Source: Verticillium longisporum
Lineage: Eukaryota > Ascomycota > Sordariomycetes > Glomerellales > Plectosphaerellaceae
Assembly: GCA_019188255.1 (NCBI GenBank)
Contig: JAETXT010000004.1
Location: 3,162,001-3,226,000, forward strand
DNA length: 64,000 nucleotides
Reading direction: 5' to 3'
The notes below the pieces were generated by a model, which worked only from the letters and a program-made list of their open reading frames with translations, ran no database searches and had not been told where the DNA came from. Shown here piece by piece: positions 1 through 9,968 of this stretch. Position numbers and translations under genes: made by a program. Each line of letters opens with the position of its first letter. The stretch's first letter is position 1.

Positions 1-2194
1 GTAAATCTATATCTACTTTCTAGTACTATTAATAGGATTCTTATCTAGGCTTAGCGGCTCTTATAAAGGATATATTCTATATTATCCTAATAGCTATTAA
101 CCTTAAATATATATAGAGTTTTAATTATTATATCTATTCTCTATAGAGGGCCCTTCTTTCTTTTAAGAGTATTAAAGCTTACTTTATATTTATAGTTTAT
201 TTTAAAGAGCCTATCCTAGTTTCCTCTCTAGACATATTCTAGGATAAAGATTCTATTTCTAACCTAGAGAATATTTTCTTATAATATTAAATAGAATTAA
301 TTAAAGTCTTCTATATAATCTATATAATAGATCTATTATATAATATAGAGTTTCTATCTCTTATATCTAATAAGTAATCTATTAACTAATAACCGCTAAG
401 CCTCTAGACTTCTTAGCTTTAATCTTCGTAATAGAATATACTCCTTAAGATAACGGTCTCTATACTTTAGATATAGAATTATATATCTAGTATATTTATA
501 ATACTACTTTATATTAGAGATTCTAGCTTTAGGCCTTCTAGTTTAGATTTCTTAGAATCGTTTTAATATTAATTAGTTTAAACTCGATATAGATATTAAG
601 CTACTTCTTTTAGCTTTTTATAAACTCTTAATTAATTATTTTAAAAATATATAGAGAATAATTTAAATTTAACTTTATTATTTATAACCTAGTATTTTAG
701 CTTTATATTTTAGCTTATAAGGGTATTATTAATTATAATAATAATATAATAACCTTTTAAATTATAAATATTTTATCCGAAACTAGTATTAGCTATTTAA
801 TCGATATATCCTAATATCTTAATTACTTATTTAGGGATCTCCTCTTTTCTATTAAATATAAATAAAGTCCGGAAGATATTAATAATCTCCTATCTATCTA
901 TCTCGGAGAAATCTAATAATTATTCCCGATTAGCTAGGAGAAGAATATCTATAAACTATTAATAAGAATATAATAATTAGGACTATTATATATTAAATTA
1001 AAGATTCTATATTAATTTCTTTAAAATATTAAAATAATCTATTAGAGTTCTTTTATAATTTTCTTATTATTTCCTTATTTATATAATAAGAATATAAACC
1101 CTATTATCCTAAATAAACTATTAACTTCGTAGACCGTTTACTTTATATTATAGAATCTTAGCCTATATAGTAATTAAATCTTATAATATATTATAGGGGA
1201 TAACCTTTCGATTATAGATCCTAAGTATATATTTTAAGATAATTCTCTCGTTTTTATCTAGGATCTTATTAAGAGGGATATAATCCTTTTTCTAGATATA
1301 GCTATTATTTATAATAATATAGCCTTTAATTAAAGATATTTAATTAATTTATTCTACGTTTATAATTAGATTATAAAGCTAGCTTTTATAAAAGTAGTTT
1401 AAGATAATTAGCCTATATAATAATTTTATAATAATTATAATTTATTCTAAGAATAGCTATATTAAAAATAAAGTCGTTTTTCTTAAATATTTAAAGTAAA
1501 ACCCTTTTTAGAAAGGAAAGAAACTATTTAAATATATTATTATATTTAATCTTATAATCGGAGTAGAATTTCTAGAGCTAAGTAAGAGATTTAGTATTAT
1601 TTTTATATTAGAGAAAGAGAAAATCGTTTATTAGATACTAAGATATAAGTAAATCTAAATCCTAGATCTTCTCTTTAATATCTTAGATAATATTATCGTT
1701 TCGGGCTTTAAGATATTCTTTATCGGCTATTATTTCGTCTTTAAATATATCCTCTTATAGACTTTTATCCTTAATATTAAAGCGAATCTAAATAGATAAT
1801 ATTTTAATATCCTTAGAATTAATTAATATATTAGCTATTATATAATTAGGAAATTTATTAAATAGTATTATATTTATCTTTAAACTATTAGAGCTACTTT
1901 TCTTAATCGGCTTAGTTTAGAATAAGAAAAGAAAGAGATTTCTTTTTATTTCGAATTATATAACTCTTCCTAGCGCTTTAGCGATTCTTAATATTATAAA
2001 TCTCTTTCCCTTTAACGTTTATACTTTCGATTTAGGTATATACTTTCTTTATATTAGGATTAATAGAATATTCTATATCTGCTTTCTATTCTAATTTTAT
2101 TAATTAATATATTATTTATTATAGCTATATTAAGTATTTATTATTAATAGAGCGTAGTATATCGAGTTAGGGTAGTAGGGATAGGGGCTATTAC

Positions 2195-2225
<31 letters not shown>

Positions 2226-2340
2226 GGAATTAAAGGAAGGATCTATATTAACTTAAATAGATATTTTAATATTAGAGCTCTTATTTACTTAAATTACTAT
2301 AGAAGGTATATAGATTACTAATTAATCTAAGCTTTAATTT
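1..2340. repeat. RIP-degraded AT-rich repeat DNA
   Basis: The stretch is strongly AT-rich, and I see almost no CA or TG dinucleotides although CG, AC and GT are present. This is the pattern left by repeat-induced point mutation of duplicated DNA in Pezizomycotina. Every frame is broken by stops. I could not match the degraded frames to a specific transposon family. It probably continues beyond the left edge of the window. No gene is supported in it. Confidence 0.8.
2191..2224. repeat. (TTA)n microsatellite
   Basis: About ten consecutive TTA/ATT units lie in the AT-rich domain. No function is suggested. Confidence 0.85.
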
Positions 2341-2477
2341 TTTAGGTTCTCTAGGTTATTTAGAGAAAGCCTATAAGTTTAATTAGGTTAACCTAAAAGC
2401 CTATATAATTTAGGTAGGTTTTTAGGTTAACTTAATTAAACCTATAGGCTTTCTCTAGATAACCTAGAGAACCTAAA
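2341..2477. repeat. Long inverted repeat (fold-back or MITE-like)
   Basis: Two arms of about 58 bp (2341-2398 and 2420-2477) are reverse complements with only a few mismatches, separated by a spacer of about 21 bp. Each arm starts TTTAGGTTCTCTAGGTTAT. The mismatches are mostly C/T or G/A, as RIP would leave. The size and near-perfect hairpin suggest a fold-back MITE or a single surviving inverted terminus. No clear target duplication was found. Confidence 0.75.
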
Positions 2478-2629
2478 TATCTACTCCCCTATAATACCCA
2501 AATTAGACTATTTAGGTATTCCTAAGCCTAGACGCAGCCTTCCTAGCGCTATGAACTAGTACTTGCGATATTAGTTTTAGGGCACGATGCCGGCCTGTTC
2601 GCTTCGCATTTCCGTCCATGACATTTCTG

Positions 2630-2905
2630 CTATTGCGTTAATGGTACGGAAGGATTGGCTTCGTCAAAGGTGAGATCCACATGAAGCGTCCGATCGCCGA
2701 AAGCTGTCACGAAGACTTTCCGTCGAATATCAGCGGGCAGCTTCGAAAAAAGTAAGCATGCCGAAGGCTGGTTCGGGACCTCATCGTGAGAAGCTGGTGT
2801 AATCGGTCGAAGTCGCGGTAGGAGACAGGGCGTCTGATCGGCAAATTCATCCTTATGCTTTGTGCTGCCCAGATGTTTCTTCACCCATACACCAAGCTTC
2901 GACAT
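2630..2905 (-). pseudogene. Fragment of an F-box/DUF7730-like protein gene
   Basis: The 91-codon frame ends in a segment with the core LPADIRRKVFVTAFGDRTLH. That resembles the N-terminal part of fungal F-box-like/DUF7730 proteins, which normally run to several hundred residues. Here the frame stops soon after this motif and the RIP-degraded domain begins about 100 bp further on. It therefore looks like a gene truncated at a transposon border. The family call rests on motif resemblance only. It could be expressed as a short protein, but the missing body makes a remnant more likely. Confidence 0.45.
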
Positions 2906-3138
2906 ATCTTGTTATTGGTAGCGACCGCTCATCGAGTGTCGCCGTTTGGAGTGATAGCTTGGTAGTAACGAGAGCATTCCCCCACTTATTTTCTACCTAA
3001 TGTGCTGGCCGTGCAACGCGCGCTACTACTTCAGGTCAAGCGTGAGTACTTAGAATGGGGAAATGGGGGTGCCTTACATTCAACGCCCACTATACCAAAG
3101 CCGCTCGGTTTTTCCCCGGGTGGTCTATACTAGCACTA
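2906..3138. other. Short unassigned segment
   Basis: Normal composition and no open frame worth calling. It would include the promoter of the truncated gene to its left, if that is still used. Confidence 0.4.
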
Positions 3139-3811
3139 CCGTCAATTTAATTAATTCAAATATTAGGGGTGGAATTGGCTATTTAATATATTTCGGACTA
3201 TAGATTTAACTATTTAGATTAATTAACTGGATTTAATACGGTTTAAATTAGTAAATGAAGCTATCGCTAACTAGATAATATGCATAGAAATAGCTACGGC
3301 TCTAGGGGGCTAGGTCTAGAGTTAGGTCTTAGGGACTAGGTAGGCGTTACGCTAGGAATACTTAATAGAAGCTATATAGCTATTCTATAGGTATAAGATA
3401 GATGAATTCAGCTATCTAGGTAGGTAGGCTACGTAGGCTTAAGTAAGTAGAAGCAGGTCACGTGCCTATAGACAGGTCACGTGCCTATAGACAGGTCACG
3501 TGCCTATAGACAGGTCACGTGCCTATAGACAGGTCACGTGCCTATAGGTCAGGCCACAGGCCTATAGGTCAGGCCACAGGCGGCCATAAGGCAGGGCTAT
3601 AGGGCAGGCCATTCCATTCCATAATAACGTACAACTCTATTTTTTAGTCACATGATCTACCGGAATATAGAAATCCCGAGATTTATATATGACTTGATAG
3701 CATTTAAACAGTTAATTAATTCGAATAGGGTAATTTGACTGTTTGAATCGTGAAATAGGTGTGATTTGATTGGTTGTTTGACTATTTGAATTGATAGGAT
3801 TGAATTGACGG
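3139..3811. mobile_element. Putative non-autonomous DNA element (MITE-like)
   Basis: The left end begins CCGTCAATTTAATTAATTC, and the right end, read on the other strand, begins CCGTCAATTCAATCC, giving short imperfect inverted termini. The 8 bp flanks are TAGCACTA on the left and CAGCGCTG on the right. They differ at three sites, all C/T or G/A, which fits a RIP-altered 8 bp target duplication. The 673 bp interior has no coding capacity and contains a minisatellite with CACGTG cores. An 8 bp duplication would suit the hAT superfamily, but the termini are too diverged for a firm call. Confidence 0.45.
3454..3580. repeat. CACGTG-containing minisatellite
   Basis: Five head-to-tail copies of a 19 bp unit, CAGGTCACGTGCCTATAGA, occupy 3454-3548. 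They are followed by two copies of a related 20 bp unit lacking CACGTG (GGTCAGGCCACAGGCCTATA). Each of the first five units contains GTCACGTG, the E-box core recognised by bHLH proteins such as Cbf1/Cpf1. The units are practically identical, so the array is young or homogenised. Confidence 0.9.
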
Positions 3812-4221
3812 CAGCGCTGGTCTGTACAACGAACGCCCTGACCGGTAGGGTATTCGATATGTGATTTACAATAAGTTATATCGAGAGAAACAGGCAGTAC
3901 TCCCAGCCACAGTCAAACTCTGCTCAGACATGCTTCTTTTACCAATAAGGGGAAAGTGTCACGATGTGTCAATGCGAGGAGATGAGCATAGTGAAGAGGT
4001 CTTCCGAAGGTGATATCCGCAGTCAATTGTTAGGTAAGGGGGTAAGAATACGTCTGAATTCTGGCCCTCCGCAGCCCTTATATACGCTCTCCAATGGTCC
4101 CAAACCCCTACACTAGCCCCGGTCCCGTTGCTCCGCAGGTGCCTCCTGACACGATGTAAGATAGCGAAAGCAGCTACCAGTCGATGAGCAGTTGAAGTCT
4201 CAAACACAACTACTGAATTCC
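3812..4221. other. Intergenic, 3' side of the HeLo gene
   Basis: About 400 bp of mixed composition. A minus-strand frame at 3959-4207 has no recognisable motif and no supporting context, so it is not called. The 3' UTR of the HeLo gene is expected here. Confidence 0.4.
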
Positions 4222-5401
4222 CTACTTTTCCGTCCCCCTCCCCTCCTTGCTGGGTGAAAAAGCTCTAAACATATGCGATTCGCTCCCAGGCTCGTTGAAA
4301 CCGCCAGACGCAATTATGCTTTTCCGAAGATCGTTGTCCTCACAGTGCACTTCCGTTCCTGTTTTGTTGTCCCAGAGAATGTATTCCTCAAGCTTGTTCT
4401 TGCTCACCGAATTCTTGTCTAGCACAATTTTACCAGAAGACGGCGTGCCAGTGGCCGACGGAGCAGTCACTGGCTCGGACGCTGCATGTTCGCTGGAACT
4501 CTGTTCCTCAGCTGCAGCCATTGTAATAGTTTGGCTCGCAGAGCCTGCACCCGACGACTTCGATCGCCAATGTTCTCGAGTCTGCGTTCGGCACGCGTTG
4601 GACATGTGAACTATATCTTCGGATAGCGATTCCCTATGGTAGAGAGTAGAATCTGACCCCGGTGACGCACGACCTGTACTTGTCAGTCCTGAGCCTCGGG
4701 AAGGCATACACAGCAAAGTTGGACTTCCCGCTGTTTTTCTTGAGCCTTGATGATGATGTACAGGCTTCGAGAGGCTTCGGCTGCTTGTCAAGAACTTTTT
4801 CCAAATTGGAAAGAAGAAATTCAAAGTCCAAAATCAGGCTGTCGAACTTCTTTTTATCTTGGACCGCCCAACACATCTTTCGACCGAGCAAGCTCCAGGG
4901 GGTAAGGTGGCCGCTCGCCTGACGGTTGATTATGGGATCACCCCCGCCGTTGAGGCTGTTTGGCGAGAGACTGCAATATCTCCTGCGGGCGCCTGCTGCG
5001 GGGTCTAACCAAGAGGTGTGGCAGGCGCGGGTGTGGTTGGCTGTGTCGGTATGGCATTTCAGGTAGCTATATCGGCAGCAGAGCTTACTGGTTCTCCGCA
5101 AAACGTCGTCGATGCCCAGCAGCCCTTGGGAGATAGTGGCCACCTCCCACGCCTGGCCAGCGAAGCCGCTGACCTTTTCACCCGGCCATTCCTTCTTGTG
5201 CCACCCACCTACTGCAGTGTTGAGCCAATCATCCTGGAGTTGGCTCAGTCGAACTTTCATGAGGTTGACTTTGGCAAACGCCATGCCTAGATCGCACACC
5301 CAGTTGCGTCCATTTTCAAAGTATTCAAGTATTTCGATACAGGCAGTGAATAGAGAGGTAATGGCTACGCCGCCAAGGACCAGGCCTGCGGCTTCGGCCA
5401 T
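4222..5401 (-). CDS. HeLo-domain (HET-s/LopB-like) cell-death effector candidate
   Basis: The N-terminal 200 or so residues resemble the HeLo domain of fungal HET-S/LopB proteins: a hydrophobic first helix (MAEAAGLVLGGVAITSLF), KVNLMKVRLSQLQDDW, and a final helix region with CWAVQDKKKFDSLI and LSNLEKVL. HeLo domains are membrane-targeting cell-death executors triggered by a C-terminal amyloid motif. I chose the ATG at 5401 for its match to family starts and its Kozak context. I infer an 88 bp intron at 4674-4761 (GTACAT donor, CTGAC branch, TACAG acceptor), which joins two frames into about 363 residues. A second, in-frame 84 bp intron (GTAAGC...TTAG, about 5012-5095) is possible and would shorten a poorly conserved middle. 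The C-terminal part is Ser/Asn-rich with no clear known prion motif. The gene is head-to-head with the DUF6590-like gene. Confidence 0.72.
4674..4761 (-). other. Inferred 88 bp intron of the HeLo gene
   Basis: On the minus strand the donor is GTACAT, the branch site GGACTGAC and the acceptor AAGTACAG. Removal joins the HeLo frame, at phase 1, to the downstream open frame that runs to 4222. Without it the HeLo frame stops at 4634. Confidence 0.6.
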
Positions 5402-6054
5402 GGTGATCGAGGGTATGGATGTGCTGGTCGTATAGGGCCGCGGTCTGTGGCGACGAGCCTCGACTAAATTTCGAGCCCTCGGCGGGTCGCGCACCTTTAC
5501 TCTGAAGAGCTGGAAGTGTGCTGGATGTCGCAGCACACTGCGGTTCCGTTCGCAACCCCTCCCTCAGCCCTCTCTTATATACCGCCTCTTTTGCGCGTTA
5601 GCCTGTAGGTCAGCCCACTGGAAGACTCGTGTACCGCTTTGCTTGGCCACGCCCTTAGCTTTCCTAGGCGGACCAATAAGCAGCTCATGCATGTTGAAGG
5701 CAACCAATTGCCCTCTTGTCTGTCTCCCTTGGGTGTATGTATCTCGGCCGCCGCGGGCGAGATCCTCCGACCCGTGCCCCCCTTTTCAGTACCTGGGTAA
5801 CGAGACTGGGCACGCTTGAACTCCCGGTCATTCGAAAATGGGTAGTAAAGGGGGTCCCACCGCATTTATCATTTGGGTCTGGGGTGAGTGGAAAGTACTT
5901 GGAGGCGGTGCTGACCTCTATCCATCGCCACCCTGACCAGTCTTCGCGCCTGCTAGGTCGTTTCTTGTTTCATCTTTGTCACACCTCGATGCCTACCTGG
6001 GTAGTCTGAAAGCCCTCTCTGTCGGGGCTTCAGCTGTTCGCGAAGGGAAAGGAC
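5402..6054. promoter_or_regulatory. Shared divergent promoter region
   Basis: These 653 bp separate the start codons of two divergently transcribed genes, the HeLo gene to the left and the DUF6590-like gene to the right. Short open frames here (for example 5575-5865 on the minus strand) carry no motif and are not called. The arrangement would allow co-regulation, but no specific operator was recognised. Confidence 0.5.
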
Positions 6055-7203
6055 ATGACATCGCAATCGAAGAAGCCGAGACACCTCAGTAACCGCATAG
6101 TAATTAATCAAGTCAACCAGGGTAGCTCAGTGGCCGCCCTGTTGGGAAACCGACTCAACAACACGGCTGCTCAGCTTTTCAGCACGAGAGGTGGAGAATC
6201 CTGTCAGTAGCGCATCCTTTCTCATGTACGAAACGGCGAGACGTACGGATGCAGAAGAGCGACAGCCACTGCTTGGTCATGCTGAAGTCAAAAGTCTGAC
6301 AGTGCCTGGACAGTGTCTTCTTTGCAAAGGGTCACGGAGGAATCGATTGACGGGCTTCACATTGAGCGAGACGAAGCCTCCGGAAGCATCGAAACGTACA
6401 GCATCTACGACCATTCGGAAGTGAGCAGCATCGGCTCAGCATACTCACAGATAGCCGATCTCGCACTGGACGAAGATACCTTGATACTTGGGTTCGATCC
6501 CACCATGTCTACAACGAAACAGCGGCGAACGAGCAATGGCACGACTAGAGCACCACTTACCGGAAATGCCAACTTCGTAGAGTACGGGTCGGACGCAAGC
6601 CAATCGGAACTTACGACTGAGCCTGTAAAGTCTGGCTGGTTCATGCGCGGTCGAGTGATACAACTCGACCCCAACGAAATCCACGGTCCGCTCCGAAATC
6701 TGGTTATGATCGTTATTGCCACAGCGTCGGGGGACCGACAAGCCCAGTGCGTGTCGCTTTGCAGCCACAAGAATCATACTGGCACAGAGCCGAGGGGGCA
6801 CTGGGACATTCACTCGCCCGTGTACTCGGGCGAGAGCCCACAAGTATACGAAAATAACCAAAATCCCGTCATTGAAATTGTTTGTAATGACGTGGAAACC
6901 AGCATCCGGAAAGGATCATTCATCAACTACGAGCACACCTGGACGCTGACAAGCAGTCACATCGACCACCTCGTTTATTGTCGATACGTCGGCGAGGTCG
7001 AACGCGGGAGCATGAAGGATTTGTTGGAAACATATTCGCAAATCCAGAACAAGATGATCAATGAGGAGAAAGAGGAACTGAATAACAGCGAGGGGGTGCC
7101 TGCCATGCCACCGGCACCAACTAAGGGCAAAGAACTAGTGAGACAAAGACGGGCTCCAGCAAACACTCGCCCTCGAAAAAGAATGGGGACTACGAATAGA
7201 TGA
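6055..7203 (+). CDS. DUF6590-like protein with short N-terminal extension
   Basis: Inferred two-exon gene, 345 residues: exon 1 6055-6202, intron 6203-6313 (GTCAGT donor, CTGAC branch 13 nt before the acceptor, GGACAG acceptor), exon 2 6314-7203. The ATG at 6055 opens a 49-codon exon in phase with the long second frame. The region starting SGWFMRGRVIQLD and ending INYEHTWTL...YVGEVERGSMKDLL resembles the fungal DUF6590 domain (function unknown). A coiled-coil-like stretch and a basic tail (PRKRMGTTNR) follow. Exon 1 encodes an Asn/Gln/Gly-rich segment (INQVNQGSSVAALLGNRLNN) with the look of fungal amyloid signalling motifs. That is only a resemblance. The gene shares a divergent promoter with the HeLo gene. 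Confidence 0.62.
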
Positions 7204-7702
7204 AGATCAAACTACGAAGCCTGAGAGAACCGAAATGAGAAGCATCCTATTGTATTTCGAATCCTTCAATTGACGCCACTTTGCTTCTGAAATGGAACCT
7301 TGGTCTTGCACCCAGGTGTTAGACACGTTGCGCGCAAAAAACACTTAGGCCATGGCTGTGTATGTTCTCCGTATACACATGAAGACAGACAGTGAAGTTG
7401 ACGAGTCCGTCACGTCTCCAATGTACAATGGGTCGACTGGAACTATGTGTGAGTGGATGACGACACAGGTTATCCTTCTCGCCGCCCAGTAGTTGGGAGT
7501 ATTTCAAGAAGATCAGGATTGATCAGGCAGCCAAAAGGCGCTCCATCATTAAAGCTGTCAATCAACACTCCACGTGGTGCTCAAAATACAGTCGTATTTC
7601 CCAAGAGCACGCCACAACTACATCGCTTCTTTTCAACAAGTCATGTCCACATTATGCACGTCCCACATTTCACATCCGCCTCGACGCAACGTCTCAACCC
7701 GT
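7204..7702. other. Convergent intergenic region
   Basis: About 500 bp between two convergent genes. It should hold both 3' UTRs. No open frame or repeat deserves a call. Confidence 0.5.
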
Positions 7703-8543
7703 CTACCACTTGGCCTCCTTGCTCTCGGTAAAGGCCTTGAGGATGGCAACAATCTTCTCGAGGGCGGCGAGGTAGGTGCGCAGGTCAGAGGCGACCTTGG
7801 CCTCGTCGGAGCCGAGCTTAGCGTAGAATTCCTTGCGGTACGGCGTGGCGCTCATGGCGGCGCTAAAGATGGGCTTGACGATGAAGGAGTGGTGGGGCTT
7901 GAGGGTGTTGCTGTAGGCGGCGCGGAACGAGTCGGAGAGCTCTTCGGAGGGGTTGGCGACGTTCTTGGAGAGGGCGATGGAGGTGAACTCGAGGCCGCTG
8001 TCTGCGTGTTAGCTTTTTTCCTTTCCCCCTTGCTCCTTTCCATGTTTTCTGTGACCGTTGGGAGGGAGCGGCGTACCGGGTCAGCCAGAGGAGACCCTCG
8101 GCGGCGACGTGCTTCTTGGAGGCAATCTCGGCGCGGACGAGGGATTGGAGGTCGAGGGACTCGGCGGGGGCGGCGAGGAGGCGGTCGCGGATTTTCTGGA
8201 GAGTCAAAACGGTTAACTTGAGCTGGCTGGAGGCTGCAACGTCGGCTGCCTCGTATGTAGGGAGGGATGCACGTACCTTGACGTTGCCGAGCATGTCAGA
8301 CTTGACGGGGGAGAAGGCCACGGAGCCGAGAACATCTGCGAAAGGGTCAGCATGGTATTCGAGACCGACGGAGTGGTTCGAACAAGAGAAACGCACCAAA
8401 GATGGTGGTCAGAGACTCGGTGGCCTCAAGGAACTCGGCGGTAGCGATGGCATTGTTCTTGTCGGCATCAACTGGGACGTCGACGAAGGACTTCTTGAAG
8501 GTGTCGACGATGGTACCGCGGGGGGGATCGTGATGGCAGACAT
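7703..8543 (-). CDS. HET-C2: HET-C2-type glycolipid transfer protein (frameshift near start)
   Basis: Four exons on the minus strand: 8543-8397, 8335-8277, 8195-8077 and 7997-7703, with introns of 61, 81 and 79 bp. The product would be about 206 residues, the usual size of HET-C2/GLTP. Sugar-lipid site residues known from GLTP are visible: D63, N67 and K70 in SDMLGNVKK, W106 in GLLWLTR and H144 in TLKPHHSF. The family carries glycosphingolipids between membranes, and in Podospora alleles of this protein control heterokaryon incompatibility with het-d/het-e. The ATG at 8543 reads into a run of seven C (minus strand, about 8519-8525). Eight would be needed to join the conserved frame (PPRGTIVDTFKKSF). 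The missing base is either a real frameshift or, more likely, a sequencing error. A start further upstream at 8622 is in frame but does not fit the family. Confidence 0.88.
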
Positions 8544-9025
8544 GATGGCGGCTGGTGATTGTTTGTCTTTGGAAGGTTCGGGAAATGTTGTCGAGTATGG
8601 AAGGATCAAGATGAGGTTGCAATGGAGGGAATCATGGAGCGGTCAAGCTCGGAAGGACGGTCGAGACCGAGACGTTGGAGGGGTCGAGGAGTAGGTGCGG
8701 CAATGTGGGGTCGATTGCGTTGTCAGGGACACACAGTGCGCGTGTCGACTATTGATCAAGATGAACTGCCTGGATCACAGTGTTCAGGGTTTGTTGGGAC
8801 GGTCCATGAGGGGTACGGTGCGCGGAGGAGGGTCCCTGGCTTCCGGGCCAATGGTGGGCGTACCATCACTGATGGCGGGGCACCTCGAGACAGTCTGGAG
8901 CTGCCCCTCACTAGCAATTCCAGCAGCACCTCATCGTGGCACCACGAAGCAAATCGCCATCCTCATCATGGGTCGCGCACAGTACATCCTTATCGCGCGG
9001 TGATTCCTAGCCGCCAACCAGACCA
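8544..9025. promoter_or_regulatory. Divergent promoter between HET-C2 and the oxygenase gene
   Basis: These 482 bp lie between two divergent start codons. CCAAT occurs around 8848 and just before the ATG at 9026. No other element is recognised. Confidence 0.45.
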
Positions 9026-9968
9026 ATGGCTCACAAAGCCACTCGCCAACACAATGTCAGAACCAAGCTGAACTATTACCAAGACCCTGGAGATGGATCT
9101 CCGCCGGTTCCTGTTCTGGTTGGGGGGTAATGCATCCCTGAACCATGAAACAGAGCCTCTCTGACAGCCCTCCTGCAGGAACAAGGTTACCAATGAAAGG
9201 CCCACCGTACCTTTCGAAGTGCAGGTCGCTGACGTTTCTGACAACGAGGATCGTTACAGCCTCAATAGCCATGGGTTTCAGTACCTCAAGCACGAGAGCC
9301 AGGAAAAGGACTTTACAGATGTGGCGGCACTGAAAGGTGCCTACTACGCCGAGATGGAACAGCTCTACAAAGACGTGTAGGTGTATCGATGTAGGAAGTC
9401 GTCGAGAAACTTCACTGACATGACCAGCACCGGGGCCACCCGCGTCCACATTTTTGGGCACCAAGTACGCCGTGGCCCGTCCAATTGGCACTCTCTCGGT
9501 GAAGGCAACGCCGCGAAGAAAGGGCCTCTGCATCGCGTCCACGTTGACCAGTCCACAGACGGCGCAGCGCTGGTCCTCCGCAAACACATGCCCGCTGCCG
9601 AGGCCGACAGGCTGTTGCGGCGCCGCTATCAGATCGTGAACGTGTGGAGGCCCATCAGGACGGTGTTCAAGGACCCGCTGGCTGTGGCGGAAGCGCATTC
9701 GGTGGCTGATGAGGACCTTGTTGCGGCGCAGGTGCTGTACCAGGACGGATCTCGAAACGAGACGTGGGCCGTGCTGCCGTCAGCGAGGCACCAGTGGTAC
9801 TCCAAGTACGGAATGACGCCGGACGACGTGCTGCTGATCAAGTGTTTCGATTCGAATGTTGAGGATGGGTTGGCTAGGAGGGTGCCACATTGCGCATTCG
9901 AGGACCCGGGAGAGCTGGAGAGGGAGGACAGACAGAGTATCGAGGTGAGAGCGCTGTTGTTTTACTGA
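9026..9968 (+). CDS. GA4-desaturase/AsaB-type non-haem iron oxygenase
   Basis: Three exons (9026-9126, 9179-9376, 9428-9968) with introns of 52 and 51 bp and a 279-residue product. Sequence blocks are typical of the fungal GA4 desaturase / AsaB hydroxylase-desaturase family: VRRGPSNWHSLG, HRVHVDQSTDGAALVLR, RYQIVNVWRPI, DVLLIKCFDS and RRVPHCAF. H138-x-D140 plus H254 would make a 2-His-1-Asp iron site. Members act on secondary metabolites such as gibberellins or aspergillic acid, and others stand outside clusters with unknown substrates. No secondary-metabolite backbone enzyme lies nearby, so the substrate cannot be inferred. The ATG lies in a CCAATGG context, and the first exon joins cleanly at phase 2. 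The protein should be cytosolic, as I see no signal peptide. Confidence 0.85.

Noticed and set aside
3454..3580. Short regular repeats as a possible CRISPR array
   Set aside because: Units are directly adjacent with no unique spacers, and the genome is fungal. It is a minisatellite.
3959..4207. 82-codon minus-strand frame beside the HeLo gene 3' end
   Set aside because: No recognisable motif, no splice partner, lies in intergenic DNA.
5575..5865. 96-codon minus-strand frame upstream of the HeLo gene
   Set aside because: Low-complexity composition, no motif, overlapped by another frame, and located in the divergent promoter.
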